Source: Luscinia megarhynchos
Lineage: Eukaryota > Chordata > Aves > Passeriformes > Turdidae
DNA: 64,000 bases
Reading direction: 5' to 3'
Assembly (NCBI GenBank): GCA_034336665.1
Contig: CM067570.1
Location: 21,657,002 to 21,721,001, forward strand
The translations under genes and the position numbers were made by a program. Of the stretch, positions 1-10,874 are shown in pieces (the stretch's first letter is position 1; each line of letters starts with the position of its first letter). Under the pieces are notes generated by a model. The model was not told the origin of the DNA. It ran no database searches and saw nothing but the letters and a program-made list of their open reading frames with translations.

Positions 1-988
1 TCAGAAGTAAATACTGCATGTTTTATAACTATAAAAAAATTCTCTGCTTCCTCTCTTCAGATCACCATAAGAATAAGTGATACAGACAACTATTGTCCAA
101 ATAAGCAGACTGAATGATGCTTTTAACATAGATATTCTTTTTCCCCCACCTCTGCATTTGGAAATCATAGAGAAGAAATAGCAGCTATGTGACTTCAAAG
201 AACTTGCCAGCACTGGATGTCATTAGAGATACTACAGCTGTTCTTCCTTACTCTGATGGCTCTGGCTCTCAGATGCAGCACGTTCTAAACAACAGTAAGC
301 AGGGAATGGTTGATAATTTACTCACTTTAAGTTTTGGCATAAGTATATACCAGAAGTAAGTATATACTGATCTATACCAGTAGCTATGTGCCTTCCAATT
401 TAATTTCAAAATTCTGCTGATCCTGCTCACAGCTTAACCATGGGAACCTGGAGCTGACCAGGATGCTTTACTGGTTAATGGACTGAATGTGTAAACCATG
501 AGGAATGGGTGGATGTGTGCCTTTGGGTGCTATGAAGAGCCCTAAGCAAGGCAGAGCTTCAGGGTGGTAGAGGGGCTCCAGGCAGTGTGACTGAATCCAT
601 CTAAGCCTTTGGTCCCAGGGACCAAAAGCATTTCAGGAGGAGCCATTTGGCTTGTCTGCTACAGAAACAGTGACACAAGAAGAGGAGACTCTACTGTCGA
701 GAACACCTATGACATCATGACTTTGGTTTCATTTCTATGTTAGATTCTCAGGTACCCTGATGTAACTGGCTGTGCAGTTTAATAAAATACTAAGTAGTTT
801 TATAAAAAAACTCCCTTCTCAGACAAAAAAGGGATTACCAGTCTTAGCATCACTCACACTAGTATAAGGCCAAAGCAGGTATCTGTCACTCAGTAACTTA
901 TTTTATTGTTTTGCTGCTGTTGCTAATCATCAAAACTTTAATATATCAATCCTTCTTACAGCATTCCACATCATCCTGTATTGCTTCC
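1..988. other. Unique AT-rich DNA, no gene seen
   Basis: No recognisable exon, RNA gene or repeat was seen. The short minus-strand open frame at the left edge (1-213) resembles no known protein and has no splice context, so it is treated as chance. Confidence 0.6.
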
Positions 989-1075
989 ACAGAATCAGAG
1001 GGTATCTTGAGTTGAAGAGGCCCAACCAAGATCATCATGTCCAGCTACTGATATGGGTCATAAGCCAGATCATTC
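989..1075 (-). mobile_element. CR1 LINE 3'-end fragment (old)
   Basis: The plus strand reads like the reverse complement of a CR1 3' terminus. An AGAATCAGAGG stretch is followed by a TATCTTGAGTTGAAGAGG block and then GATCATCATGTCCAGCT. This is the order found at the 3' ends of avian CR1 copies (tail octamers, then the 'gagttggaaggga...atcatc.agtccagc' block). Only about 90 bp can be matched and it is clearly diverged. It is a dead 5'-truncated copy with no coding content. Confidence 0.7.
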
Positions 1076-3715
1076 TGCCATCTCACCTCCCTCCCAGGGC
1101 ACACAATGTACATGCTGATTCAGTGAAATACACAATGCTACAAGGGAGCAGAGTGACAAGAACGAGATGTCCTGGTACTGAATTGGGACATTCCATTTTC
1201 CTGTGCATGCTCAAGCACTGATAAGTTTGCATTTCCTCTGCATATGGAGGGACTCCTCCGGTGGCATGAGCAGGTTAGCCAGTTATTTGTGTTGCCATTT
1301 GGGCTTGCCATTAATAGTTAATATTGTCTGACCACTGAAAGCATTGTTATCAGGCCTCTAAGGTATCACATATGATGGGCACAATTCACGCTTCTCGGAA
1401 CTATTATTCCAAGCTTCCTGCCAGCTCCTTAGTTTACTCAGGCTTCTTATTTCCAAGGTTATTTTTGCAGCAACAAAGGCTGGAAATGTAAGACCCGATT
1501 CTCTGCCAGAGAGAACTGTGCCCTGGCTGCCTGCACTGGGGCACCACGGGGCATTCCACGGGTTCTTGGAATGCTATGGCTGCCCCAGCAGGGATTCCCC
1601 AGCTCTGGTTACAAGCCCCGAGCCAGCGAGTCACACTGATGTGTCTCTCCTTCAGGGCCACAGTAAAGCACTTCTACCCACCTAAAAGCCATGCATTTCC
1701 CTGCCCAGCTTTTCCTTATGAAAATCTGTAATTTCTTTTTCAGTGTGCTGCTGTAGCCAGGTGGGTGTGGGGCTTCCTCTTTACTCGGCTCCAGGACCTG
1801 CCCTCCACTGTGCTCCTCCATGTTTGGTATCTGCAGGCAGGAACTGGCAAATGAGAATCACCCAGCAGTTGATAACATTTTATTGAAAGTGGGTAAATAC
1901 CTGGCCAAAGACACGAAGGATCATGAGCCACAAACTGACGGGAAGACAGAAGACTGGACAGGAGGCAAATGCATTGCTCTGTACTTCCAAGTCAGGAAGT
2001 AGGGACATTCTTTCAAACCAGCAGATAATGAGCATGGGAAAATACCTACAACCAGGAAAATGTGAAACCAGTATTATCAGGTTTATATTTATTCCAGTTT
2101 AATGGACTGTATCTGGTATATATTAAAAGAGTTTTAAGCAATATTTCTGCAGTTAAAGATGGGTCAGGCTTTTTCATTGCAAACACAAATTTCAGGGTGT
2201 ATATTCCAGCCTAAGCATGTGATAGAACTGCTGTGTCTGGGTGTGGTTCCTCCTTCCCTACACAAGACTATCCAAACCAGCTATGTTGTTTTTACTTAGA
2301 ACAACAAACACAAAGAAACCGTTTGGGGGCTCCATCCAAATATGGCTGATTTTCCCTTTGACAAGAGGATTTAAAACAGAATGGGAATGTCAGAACAAGT
2401 TCTCACTCTAAGAAGATTCACTGCTTGCAATGGATGAGGATTGACTCACTTTCTTAATTATTTCCAACACGGAGTTCTGTCAGCATCTGGCACTGTTAGT
2501 GGGATATTACTGGAATATACACAGTGAAGAGTTTAGTTCAATTAGGATATTAGTCCCAAAAATCCTAGTGTGGCTTTCCCCTTCAAGATATGCACAGTGC
2601 AGATTATGCTGAACAGTAGCAACAGATCTTGTCTACACATGGAATTATTCCTCCAAAACCATGTCTGGATCCTCCCTATTCCAGAAAAAAAAGTGTGTTT
2701 GATGCTGTGCTTAAGTAATTTTCACTGTAAATTAAAATGACTGGAAGGAAGAAGTTCTATTCTTCAGTAAGTGAGTCCATACACAACGTTCTTTAAATAT
2801 CTTTTGCATTATAAAGTCATATCCTATCACAACCTAGCTCTGAATTGCAGATAATATTGTATTTATAAAGTGTACACTCTCGGGGGATAAGAAATATTGC
2901 TCAAAATGCCATCCAAATGTTGAAAATGTAATATTTACACTGGATAGGTGCCATCCTTGTCTGGCAGGCTAATGGATCAGAAAAAAACGTCTGTGAAAAG
3001 ACGACTGTGGCAGTGGCTGGGAGTCCAGCAGTTTCTTTTTCCCTCCCTCCCCTTTTAGCAAAATTGTACTTCCTGGTGTTATGGTTTAAATCAGATTTTG
3101 AGAAGTCCATTACGATGCATCTGTTTAAAATATCAAGGGGAAGCACAATTCAATAACACTAAATGTACAAAAGCGAGGGCTGTGAATTAATACTGTCTCT
3201 GCTGCTTAACTCACTGCCTCTCGTGTTACAGCGTCATTGACACACAGTTTCACATCTCCTAAAACGTGTCAGGAACTGTAAAGAGCCAGTTGTGCTTTTG
3301 AATGTCTTCCCATGCCCCTGCATCATCTACATCAGACCTGGTGGTCTTACATAGAGAAACCCAACCTTGTTGATTTTAAGACAATATTTTAGTTGAGTTA
3401 TGTTGTAGTTACAGGAAATCAAAATATTATATACCTATTTGTCTTTCTGGCAGTTTACACTTTGTGTTGCCATTTATATTACCTGGAGAAAAGCCCCCCA
3501 GATAACCCATGCAAATCATTTGCAGAGGAGCTAATTTCTATTTCTTCTAAAGCCAATTTTAAATCTCCTCCATATGGCTGATACAAAGTATTATGAGGCA
3601 GTTGATGAAAACGTGGCTCCAAAGAAGTCAGTGAGTTTTGTGACTGGCTTCAGGAGAGCCAAGATTTCATCCATTATCTCTTTCTGTAGCATAGGGTCCA
3701 GCTGTATTGCAGCAA
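1076..3715. other. Unique DNA, no gene seen
   Basis: Single-copy-looking sequence with a moderately GC-rich patch around 1490-1620. Short open frames occur on both strands but lack homology, consistent splice sites or composition that would set them apart. Nothing else was identified. Confidence 0.5.
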
Positions 3716-3790
3716 AAAACAAAACAAAACAAAAAAAAAAAAAAAAAAAAAAAAAGAAAAGAAAAAGAAAAAGAGTAAAAATAAAAATCC
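3716..3790. repeat. A-rich tract with A25 run
   Basis: AAAAC repeats lead into an uninterrupted run of 25 A (3731-3755), followed by GAAAA/GAAAAA repeats. It could be a retroposon poly(A) tail on the plus strand, but the DNA upstream matches no element I recognise and no target-site duplication was found. The lysine-rich stretch in the overlapping open frame is a by-product of this tract. Confidence 0.85.
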
Positions 3791-5798
3791 ATCACCAAAA
3801 GACTGACGCTATTAATCAACCTAGAAAGATCTGGTTAATGTATTGCAAGGTAGGCCTCTGCTGGATGGTGCGTGGCTTTAAATTGTGCAAGCATTTGCAG
3901 AAACCTTGCCAGAAAAGTGCCACATGTGCAGCTGCAGTCGTGGAGCCCAGATAACATCCATGCTGCCTACTGCAAGTACCACACACTGCTGTAGCTGGGC
4001 TTTCCTTCCTCACCTTCTGAGGCCCTTCTGCCAGGCAGGCTGCAAGCTCCCCAGGCAGAGCTCCAGCGTGCTTGTCGCAGCTGGAGTTGCAAGGCAATGT
4101 TGGTGCTGAAAGGAGAGGGGATGAAGCTGGAAGCAAACAACAGGAGTTCCAGCCTTGTCTAACGCAGCCTCAGACATTTCCCCACTTGAACAGCCTTTGT
4201 TATGCCCATTAAACAGAACCCACAGTTGCCTGGTGTATCTTTCTCTTGAATTCTACATCACATTAAGCTGATATAAAAATTCCAAAACCACCCATCACAA
4301 ATTAAAATGCTAAATTCAGGAAAAGTTTCTGTTACCACTGAAACCCGGATGCCGCACACAGAAGTGTGTACCCTCACTCCCGTCCATAAACCCCAGGGAA
4401 CAAATGGGATTCTTCATGTTCTGATATTGTGCAAGTACTTGCTCCGGCAGAAAGCAGCACAAAATAGCAAACAGCTGATCAACCAGATGACAGAGTTATG
4501 TTTTCAAGGCCATATTTTAAAAAAAAAGTGGTCTGCACACCATAGCCTAAAGAGGAAATCCCAGGAATGTTTCCAAAATCCAACAAATATTAGTATTGAT
4601 CCTGAAAAGTCTTTCAGTAAAGCAAACTAAGTCCAAACCACTTCATTTCACTTAAAACTCTTCAAAGTTACGTAGGCATGCACACACCTTAGCCACATGT
4701 ATGTGGAATTCTGTAGTGCTTTGCTGACTTTTTAATTCATCTAAGTTCAAAGCTTTGATCACAGTGCTGCTACACTTTCTGTTTGCATTTTTGGAGCCTT
4801 TACATTGTATTTGGTGAGAGAAGACTTAAAAATTTAATTAGAGAGAAAAGAAAATAATTATTTAACTTTCATTGAAAACGTATGTGTTTCCATAGATGGT
4901 GTAGGGCTCAAGATTTTTTTAAAGATGCAGTAGACAACGTGATGTGGTCATTTTCTTCTGCTTAAAAAGTACAACTTTCTGTGAGCACTACCTACTTCAG
5001 TTATTACTGCAAAATTATGGAAGATTTCTATAAAAATCTGAGACAGAAGAAAAGGAAGGCTTTTGCTCCTTTTCCAAATGTAAATATTTCTGGAATTTGT
5101 CACTAAATATACATATGAACTACTACCAAGTAATATCCTCATTGTCTTTAAACAGAGGTGATGAACATAAGGGTATACAAAACATTACAAGTTTTGAATC
5201 AGTGAGATAAATATGCATTTTAAGGCTGTATGGTCTGCACATGCAGGGAGCCAATTATGTCCAAACAGAAATACCTATTTTTAGAAACCAGACTTAATTC
5301 AAGACAGCCGAACTAAAGCAAGCACCGCTCTATGCTATACCTACAACTTTCCCATTCATTCAGACGTCTCAAAGTGAAGAAACAATACTGCTTCTGCTTT
5401 CTCTTTGTAACCGTGCCTTAATGTACGGTGTAGAGACTCAAAGTGACTGAAATGCACAGAGTTGTTAGAATTTCTACTAAATTAACTTCATGGTTATTTT
5501 TTTTTCCTCTTAGTGAGAAGGAGGCTCGTAGTTCCTGCTCATATATCGTCTGCTTTTCAGCCAGCTTTCCCTTATGGATCCCTCACTGCCCGCTCCCTGC
5601 CGGGCTGCTCCGGCTGCACTTCAGCGGGCACCGGCTCAGGCTCAAAGACAAGCCAGGCTTAGGCAGCGAGTCACTATTTTCCCTACAGTGGCCTTGAACA
5701 TCAGCCTTGCCACATGAGAAGCAGCTATCCTCTTCATCTGAATAAAACGAAACTTAAAATATTTTCTACCCACAATTTCCTTGTTTTATTACTATTGC
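3791..5798. other. Unique DNA, no gene seen
   Basis: Mixed-composition DNA with a GC-richer patch at about 3930-4110. GC rises again from about 5580, the left shoulder of the CpG island. No exon is supported. A pyrimidine tract ending in TTAG near 5494-5513 resembles a splice acceptor but has no partner that I can support. Confidence 0.45.
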
Positions 5799-5836
5799 TC
5801 CCCTCCCTCTCTCCCCCCTCCCTCTCTCCCCCTCCC
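5799..5836 (+). repeat. Polypyrimidine (CT-rich) tract
   Basis: About 38 nt of almost pure C/T, built from CCCTCTCTCC units, lie at the left boundary of the CpG island. GA/CT tracts of this kind are common at vertebrate CpG-island promoters. No specific factor is assigned. Confidence 0.8.
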
Positions 5837-6125
5837 GCGTTAAGTTTCGGGCGGCTCTGGCAAGCGGCTCCATGTGACGGCAGCGTGGTCGCTTCCTTCC
5901 CGGCCAGCCGCGGGCAAATCCCGACGGAGCATCCAGGGCCGGACACCCCGGGGGGAAGCGATGTCCCGGGAGCCTGGCACGGCCGCCCGCCTGCTTCCTC
6001 AGCGCACCCCCAGCCCCCGAGCAATGGGCGCTGCCCAAGCGGCGGGACGCGAGCCGAGCCCCTTCCCACGGGCAGGGACGGCGGGCACGGCACGGGGAGC
6101 GCGGCCGGCGGCGGCAGCCTGGCCC

Positions 6126-6150
6126 GTCCCGTCCCGTCCCGTCCCGTCCC
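6126..6150 (+). repeat. (GTCCC)5 pentamer microsatellite
   Basis: Five perfect tandem copies of GTCCC followed by GCCCC variants, inside the CpG island. Confidence 0.95.
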
Positions 6151-6235
6151 GCCCCGCCGTGCGCGGCGATGCTCTCCCGGTGCCCGTCCCCCGCGCCCTC
6201 TCCCCGCGCAGCGCCGGCGGCGAAGCGCAGGCTGC

Positions 6236-6247
6236 ACTTACCTGGCC
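6236..6247 (-). other. Candidate splice donor of a minus-strand first exon
   Basis: Read on the minus strand the sequence is GGCCAG|GTAAGTG, close to the ideal U1 donor consensus. The last exon base would be 6242 and the intron would start at 6241. It lies inside the CpG island, where first exons normally end. The exon would therefore lie at about 6242-6450 or further right, transcribed leftwards. No confident coding start is visible in it, so a 5' untranslated exon is the simplest reading. RNA evidence would settle it. Other GTAAG-like donors in the window lack such context. Confidence 0.4.
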
Positions 6248-6386
6248 GCTGCTCGGCCCGGCCCGCCACGGGCCGCCTGCCCGGGCGCGGGGAGCCGGGC
6301 CGAAGCCGTCGTGAGCCCGCTCCGCGCTGCCTGCCCCGCCGGGAGCCTTCCAGCCCAGATATACCCGCATTGTTTTCCTCGCACCA

Positions 6387-6404
6387 TTTTTTTTTTTTTT
6401 TTTT
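6387..6404 (+). repeat. T18 homopolymer
   Basis: Eighteen consecutive T inside the CpG island. On the opposite strand it gives the run of lysine codons seen in chance open frames. Confidence 0.95.
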
Positions 6405-6519
6405 GATTCGCAAGAAGACGCCAAAATCCCCGTAAATGGCTCATTTGTGGGGCGGGGGGCGCTGCCGGCGGCCCGCGGGGGTCGCGGCGCGAGCCGCCAC
6501 ATTCCCTGCTCCCACAGCG

Positions 6520-6533
6520 CCGCCTGGCGGCGC
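6520..6533 (+). promoter_or_regulatory. CTCF-like motif
   Basis: CCGCCTGGCGGCGC matches the CTCF core CCGCGNGGNGGCAG at about 12 of 14 positions by eye. It lies in the CpG island. Occupancy is inferred only. Confidence 0.35.
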
Positions 6534-6605
6534 GCCCGCGCCGCGCCCGCCGGGAACACGCGGGGGCCGCCGTAAGCGAACCCCCCGTGACCCATATTCC
6601 GTTCA

Positions 6606-9600
6606 AGTGCAATCCTTCTCTTTCTGCTTTTCCGCCCCCCACCCCTCCTTTTTTTTCTTCCCCTCCCGGATCCTCTTTCAAGCCCACTCCACGCTGCCGC
6701 GCTATTACATGCTAATTTAATTTTACTATGGACGATATTTTCAGCATTTGCTGAGGACAGTAAATTTTGTAGTTTATGTTATTTCACTTTTTATGACTTT
6801 TTAACACTTAATAAAATTTTATTAGAGCACTTTTGTGTTTACAAGGCCACAAAACTCTTGGCAGGTTGTCAGAAGTCCTTTTTATTATGATCCTACTGAT
6901 ATACTGCGAGTAATGAAATAATCATGTCCAGAAATGTATCAAAGGCCAGAGGGATTATCCAATTTAATGGCTCTACAGATGCGCTGTGAGGGATACGGAC
7001 AGGCAACGCGTCGACAGGCTAAAAGGCGTGTGCGAGGCGGAGGCAGCCCTGCTTAATTTCTTTCCCATTGCAGCCTGGTGCTGTGTTATCCTGGAGGCTC
7101 CGGGCTCGGTCAGGTGACTCCCGGTGCTTTCAAGAAAAATGGATTTATTCTGGCACAAAAATGCTCCTTTTAAAAATTCTTCCTAGGTGTGCATCTAACG
7201 CTGACGCGCTGGCTCTGGTGTTTCCACTGCTTGCGACACTCAGCGAAACACAATTTACTGGAAAACACCCAATGTCATCGTGCCATTGTGCAGCAAACAG
7301 TGGCTTTGGGCGTCAGGATTTAGTCGTGCAGCCAACAAATAAATACACAGAAAAAAAGAAAGACCAAAATAAACAAACATTAAAAAAAAATCAAAAGCAG
7401 AACAAGCTGGTGAGATCAAATACAAGTGAGATATTTAAGAGCACTCTGTGAAATTACTGTTTTTTGCTTTTGTCTTAGCCAGCACAGGGTTGTGGGAGTG
7501 CTCTTGTTTGTGCATGTGCCTTCCCTCCACAATGGTCTGTTTTTCTGCACTGCTGCAGTGCTATAGTCTGAGATACTGCAGCTGTTTTTAAGGCAATTTC
7601 CTTTTATTTTAAATAATTCTTCATTGAACATATGCTGTTAAACTCATTCTTGCGTCAAAAGGAGGCAATTATGCTTCCTGACCCTGACAGCAAGGTGGGT
7701 GGCTTTTTTGTAATTAAATTTGCTGTGTTCAATTTCATTTTTTTCTTCTCTGCTGTTTCCTAAAGACATGCCAGAAAAGATAAAAGGTAGCAATAGTACC
7801 AGGAACACTTCAGTGCCAGTTTTGTCTCTTTAACACACATTGTTCCAAACTTTCAAGCTTCACAGGGATACTAGAAGGATATCTTTCACAATTTCACAAT
7901 TACTTGTGTAATTCCCTTGTGATTTTAACCTTGCCCCATTAAAGTCTCCAACAGGAATGTATTTCATAATTTCCAAAGCAGAAAGAGGACTTTTTTCTTC
8001 CAGCACAAACATATGTATTATATTTCAAGGTATCTCATGATACTGACAATAGGGATTTCTTTTTAAGAAAACAGGCAGTATCTGTGTATTTTTAAAATAT
8101 GCTTGAATAATTTTCAAGGACTTAACAAACAGATCTGAAGACAAGGTTAGAAGTGATCAAAGAATTTATCTTCAAAATCAAGACAATATATTAGAGGACC
8201 ACATGTTTGTATATTTATTCATATTGTGAATCTGCCTCACTTTGGAAGAGTGCCTCCAAAATCAATGGAGCTTCAGGAGGATTTAAAATAATGTACAGTG
8301 TTACCAAATAAATATGCCAGAACTTGGCTCAGGAGAAGTAATATAAATCATTAAACGCAATTTAGCTTCAGGACAGAAGTTTTGTTTTTCCAGAACAATA
8401 TCATCTACTGTAAATCACATGTTTGCAGGTCAAGGTCAATTTAAACTTGTTAAACCTTTAACAGCAATCAAACTGGAAACCTGAAGGATGAAATGGTGTG
8501 GCAAAAGAAGTTATGGACTGGAAACTGTTAAATTTGGAAGAGGAGTGGTTGCTATTGTTCTTTTTAGAGAAAGAGCAAACTGAAATGCTTTGAATACAAA
8601 CATGTAAACATGCCACACATTATTTAATCAATGAAGCATCTAACTAATTTAACCCTTTCTGGGGGGGTTGTTTTCTGGACTATCAGAAAAGGCCTGAGGA
8701 AGCAGTTCCCACCATCATTGAAACAGAAACCGAGAGGCAGGATTCAGTAACTGGACCTGGACTGGAGCCTACAGGAGGTGTGCAAGGCTGGCAAGATAGT
8801 CCTGGCTGAAAGAGAACAACCTTTGTGGAATAATTTAGGAAATCAGCATGACTAAGGACAGCCCCACCCCAGGATGCACCAATGTCCCACCCTGGAGAGG
8901 TCCCTCAAACCCCCACGGGCGCTGCCAGGGCAGTTATGTGGGTTGAGACATCCCCCTCCACCAAGGACGGCCAGAGGATGGTAGATGGGGTCCAGGGAGA
9001 AGTCTGTGGATCCTCTGTGACTGTACTTACAGATAACCCCTGTTTCTGGCTCAGTCACAGCCCACCAAGCAGGTGCACCAGTGAATTGCAGCACACTCAG
9101 CACACAGGGCATTGCCAAATCTACTGATGCCCTGGAGAACTGAGAAGATACATACTAATCATTTTACCGGGCCAAACCCTACCCCTATTCAAGCCTGTGG
9201 AACTTGTGCCATTGTTCACAGTGAGACTAAAAGTGCAGTCATGATTAATTAGTTACTAATAGGCAGTTACATGTGAGCTTTGTAATGACTTTGTTGTAAG
9301 CACAAAGCTGCAGTACAGTATGCTATAGGCTGATGGACGAGCAACGGTAGATTAACAATTTATTTACATGCAACATGCCAACAGCATGAAACTCAGCCCA
9401 GAAGTCCTTAACTAAAGAAAAGGTGTTCTATAAAAGCTATTTTTGTTTTAGCTGTAGAACTCATATGCATAAGAGTGGGATTTGTGCAGCTAAAGCCCAT
9501 TCAATTTACTGAAAAGAAATTTTAGGGTTGATGATGAAACCAGAAAGTCAAGTGCACTCCCTTCTGAAATCTATTAAGGCACTTTAATCAGGTCTTTAAT

Positions 9601-10780
9601 TTTCCTTTTGCTGGCAAAACAAGCAATAGCTACTTATTCAGGGTTGTTTGCTATTTTTATTTTTTGGTTGGTGAATAATTTTCTTGTTGAAAGCTGCCAT
9701 TTCCCAAATTAGGAGAAGATGTAATAAAAATTATGGGTCCCTCAAAGTGATGAAAACATTCTCTGGACCTTGGCTACTATTACTTGAGAAGGAAGATTAT
9801 AGATTAGATATTAACATAGTCCCCTGGCGTTCAGGAGACCATAAGACAATCCCTTCCCTGTAAATTAGAGCACAGACTGGAGTCCACATCTGCCACGTCC
9901 CAAATGAGTGCCTAGTGCCTAAGTGATGGGATCTTTCCAGTGAGGCCACTCCAGGGAACTCAAGGGAGGAGAGAAAATAACAGCAGAGTTTAATTAACCT
10001 GTCTTATGAATTTTTAATAAAATTCCTGAAGTTTGGGGCGTTTGTGGCTTGTGACTGAGGCTGGAACTCCAGCCTAAGTCATCAATTGAGAAAAACACAC
10101 ATTCCTGTCAAAACTCTATCCTTTTTTTCGATCTTTGGAGTTATCTGCTACAAAGTTTAGTATGCTGCAGATGTATTAAAGAATGAAAGTACATGAAGAT
10201 AATGATATAAACTTAAAGTATATAAAAATAAGACAGTTGAAGTGCTACCTACATTGTAGTTTTATTATAGTTTAATGGACATACGCCGATGAGCATTGTG
10301 CCTCTGTGTCCAATCTGATAGATGTACCCCATAAAAGCTTTCCTCAGAAGAAAGTCAGATAAGTGAAACTCAGTAGAAAAATAGCTGTACTTTCTGCAGC
10401 TATAGATTATTCAATCAATGAAACTCCTATCTAAGTCAATACTACCCACATCCTTGGATTTACTTTCTGAACTCTCCTCTGAAGTACAAACTGGCTCCCT
10501 CAGTTTCCTCTTATGAGTGTGGTAATTTTGAAAGCCCAGAAACCCTTCCTGAGGAGTAAGCAGTAGCTCCAGACTATGGTTTTGTGGCTGAGACCAAATA
10601 AAAAATAGCAGTTACAGTTCTCAAAACAGATCTTTGGATTTGCTTGAACATGGTTATAGTTTATAATGCAATGTCATTTGAAGTTCTTAAGCTGAGTGGT
10701 AGTTATACAACCATTTAATGTTTTCTATTATTTTGGCTTAGTCCCATTTTTCTTCTCCTTTATTTTCACTCCATGTAACT
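6606..10780. other. Unique AT-rich DNA, no gene seen
   Basis: The first 100 bp are the island's right shoulder and contain a T-rich tract near 6650. A plausible plus-strand splice acceptor (pyrimidine tract then TTGCAG, ending at 7072) is present, but the sequence after it does not encode anything I recognise. A GC-richer block at about 8860-9120 carries open frames on both strands without homology. No other feature is supported. Confidence 0.5.
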
Positions 10781-10782
10781 AT

Positions 10783-10789
10783 ATATCTA

Positions 10790-10861
<72 letters not shown>

Positions 10862-10874
10862 CATCTATCTATCT
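10783..10874 (+). repeat. (TATC)n tetranucleotide microsatellite
   Basis: About 22 tandem tetramers of the ATCT/TATC phase, with one interrupted unit (CCAT) at 10861. A likely length-polymorphic locus. The Ile-Tyr-Leu-Ser repeat in the overlapping open frame is an artefact of it. Confidence 0.97.

Larger units (their letters stand above)
5835..6605. promoter_or_regulatory. CpG island, probable promoter, transcript unknown
   Basis: About 770 bp are very G+C-rich and dense in CpG, in sharp contrast to the AT-rich, CpG-poor flanks. A GC box (GGGGCGGGG) lies at 6449-6457, a CTCF-like core at 6520-6533, a (GTCCC)5 pentamer run at 6126-6150 and a T18 run at 6387-6404. Open frames cross it in several frames on both strands, as expected where stop codons are rare, and none encodes a recognisable protein. 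In vertebrates an unmethylated island of this size usually marks a promoter. The splice donor at 6236-6247 favours minus-strand transcription running left, out of the window. Bidirectional activity cannot be excluded. The gene is not identified. Confidence 0.75.

Noticed and set aside
3574..3954. 126-codon plus-strand open frame with a long lysine run
   Set aside because: The lysine run is the A25 tract. The flanking residues match nothing known.
5714..6687. Open frames of 88-230 codons in the CpG island as coding exons
   Set aside because: They overlap in multiple frames on both strands, as GC-rich DNA does by chance. They include poly-Lys or poly-Phe from the T18 run and match no family I recognise.
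7048..7115. Small plus-strand exon between a TTGCAG acceptor (7072) and a CAGGTGACT donor
   Set aside because: Sites look acceptable, but such pairs arise by chance. The enclosed 40 bp or so has no recognisable coding content or partner exon.
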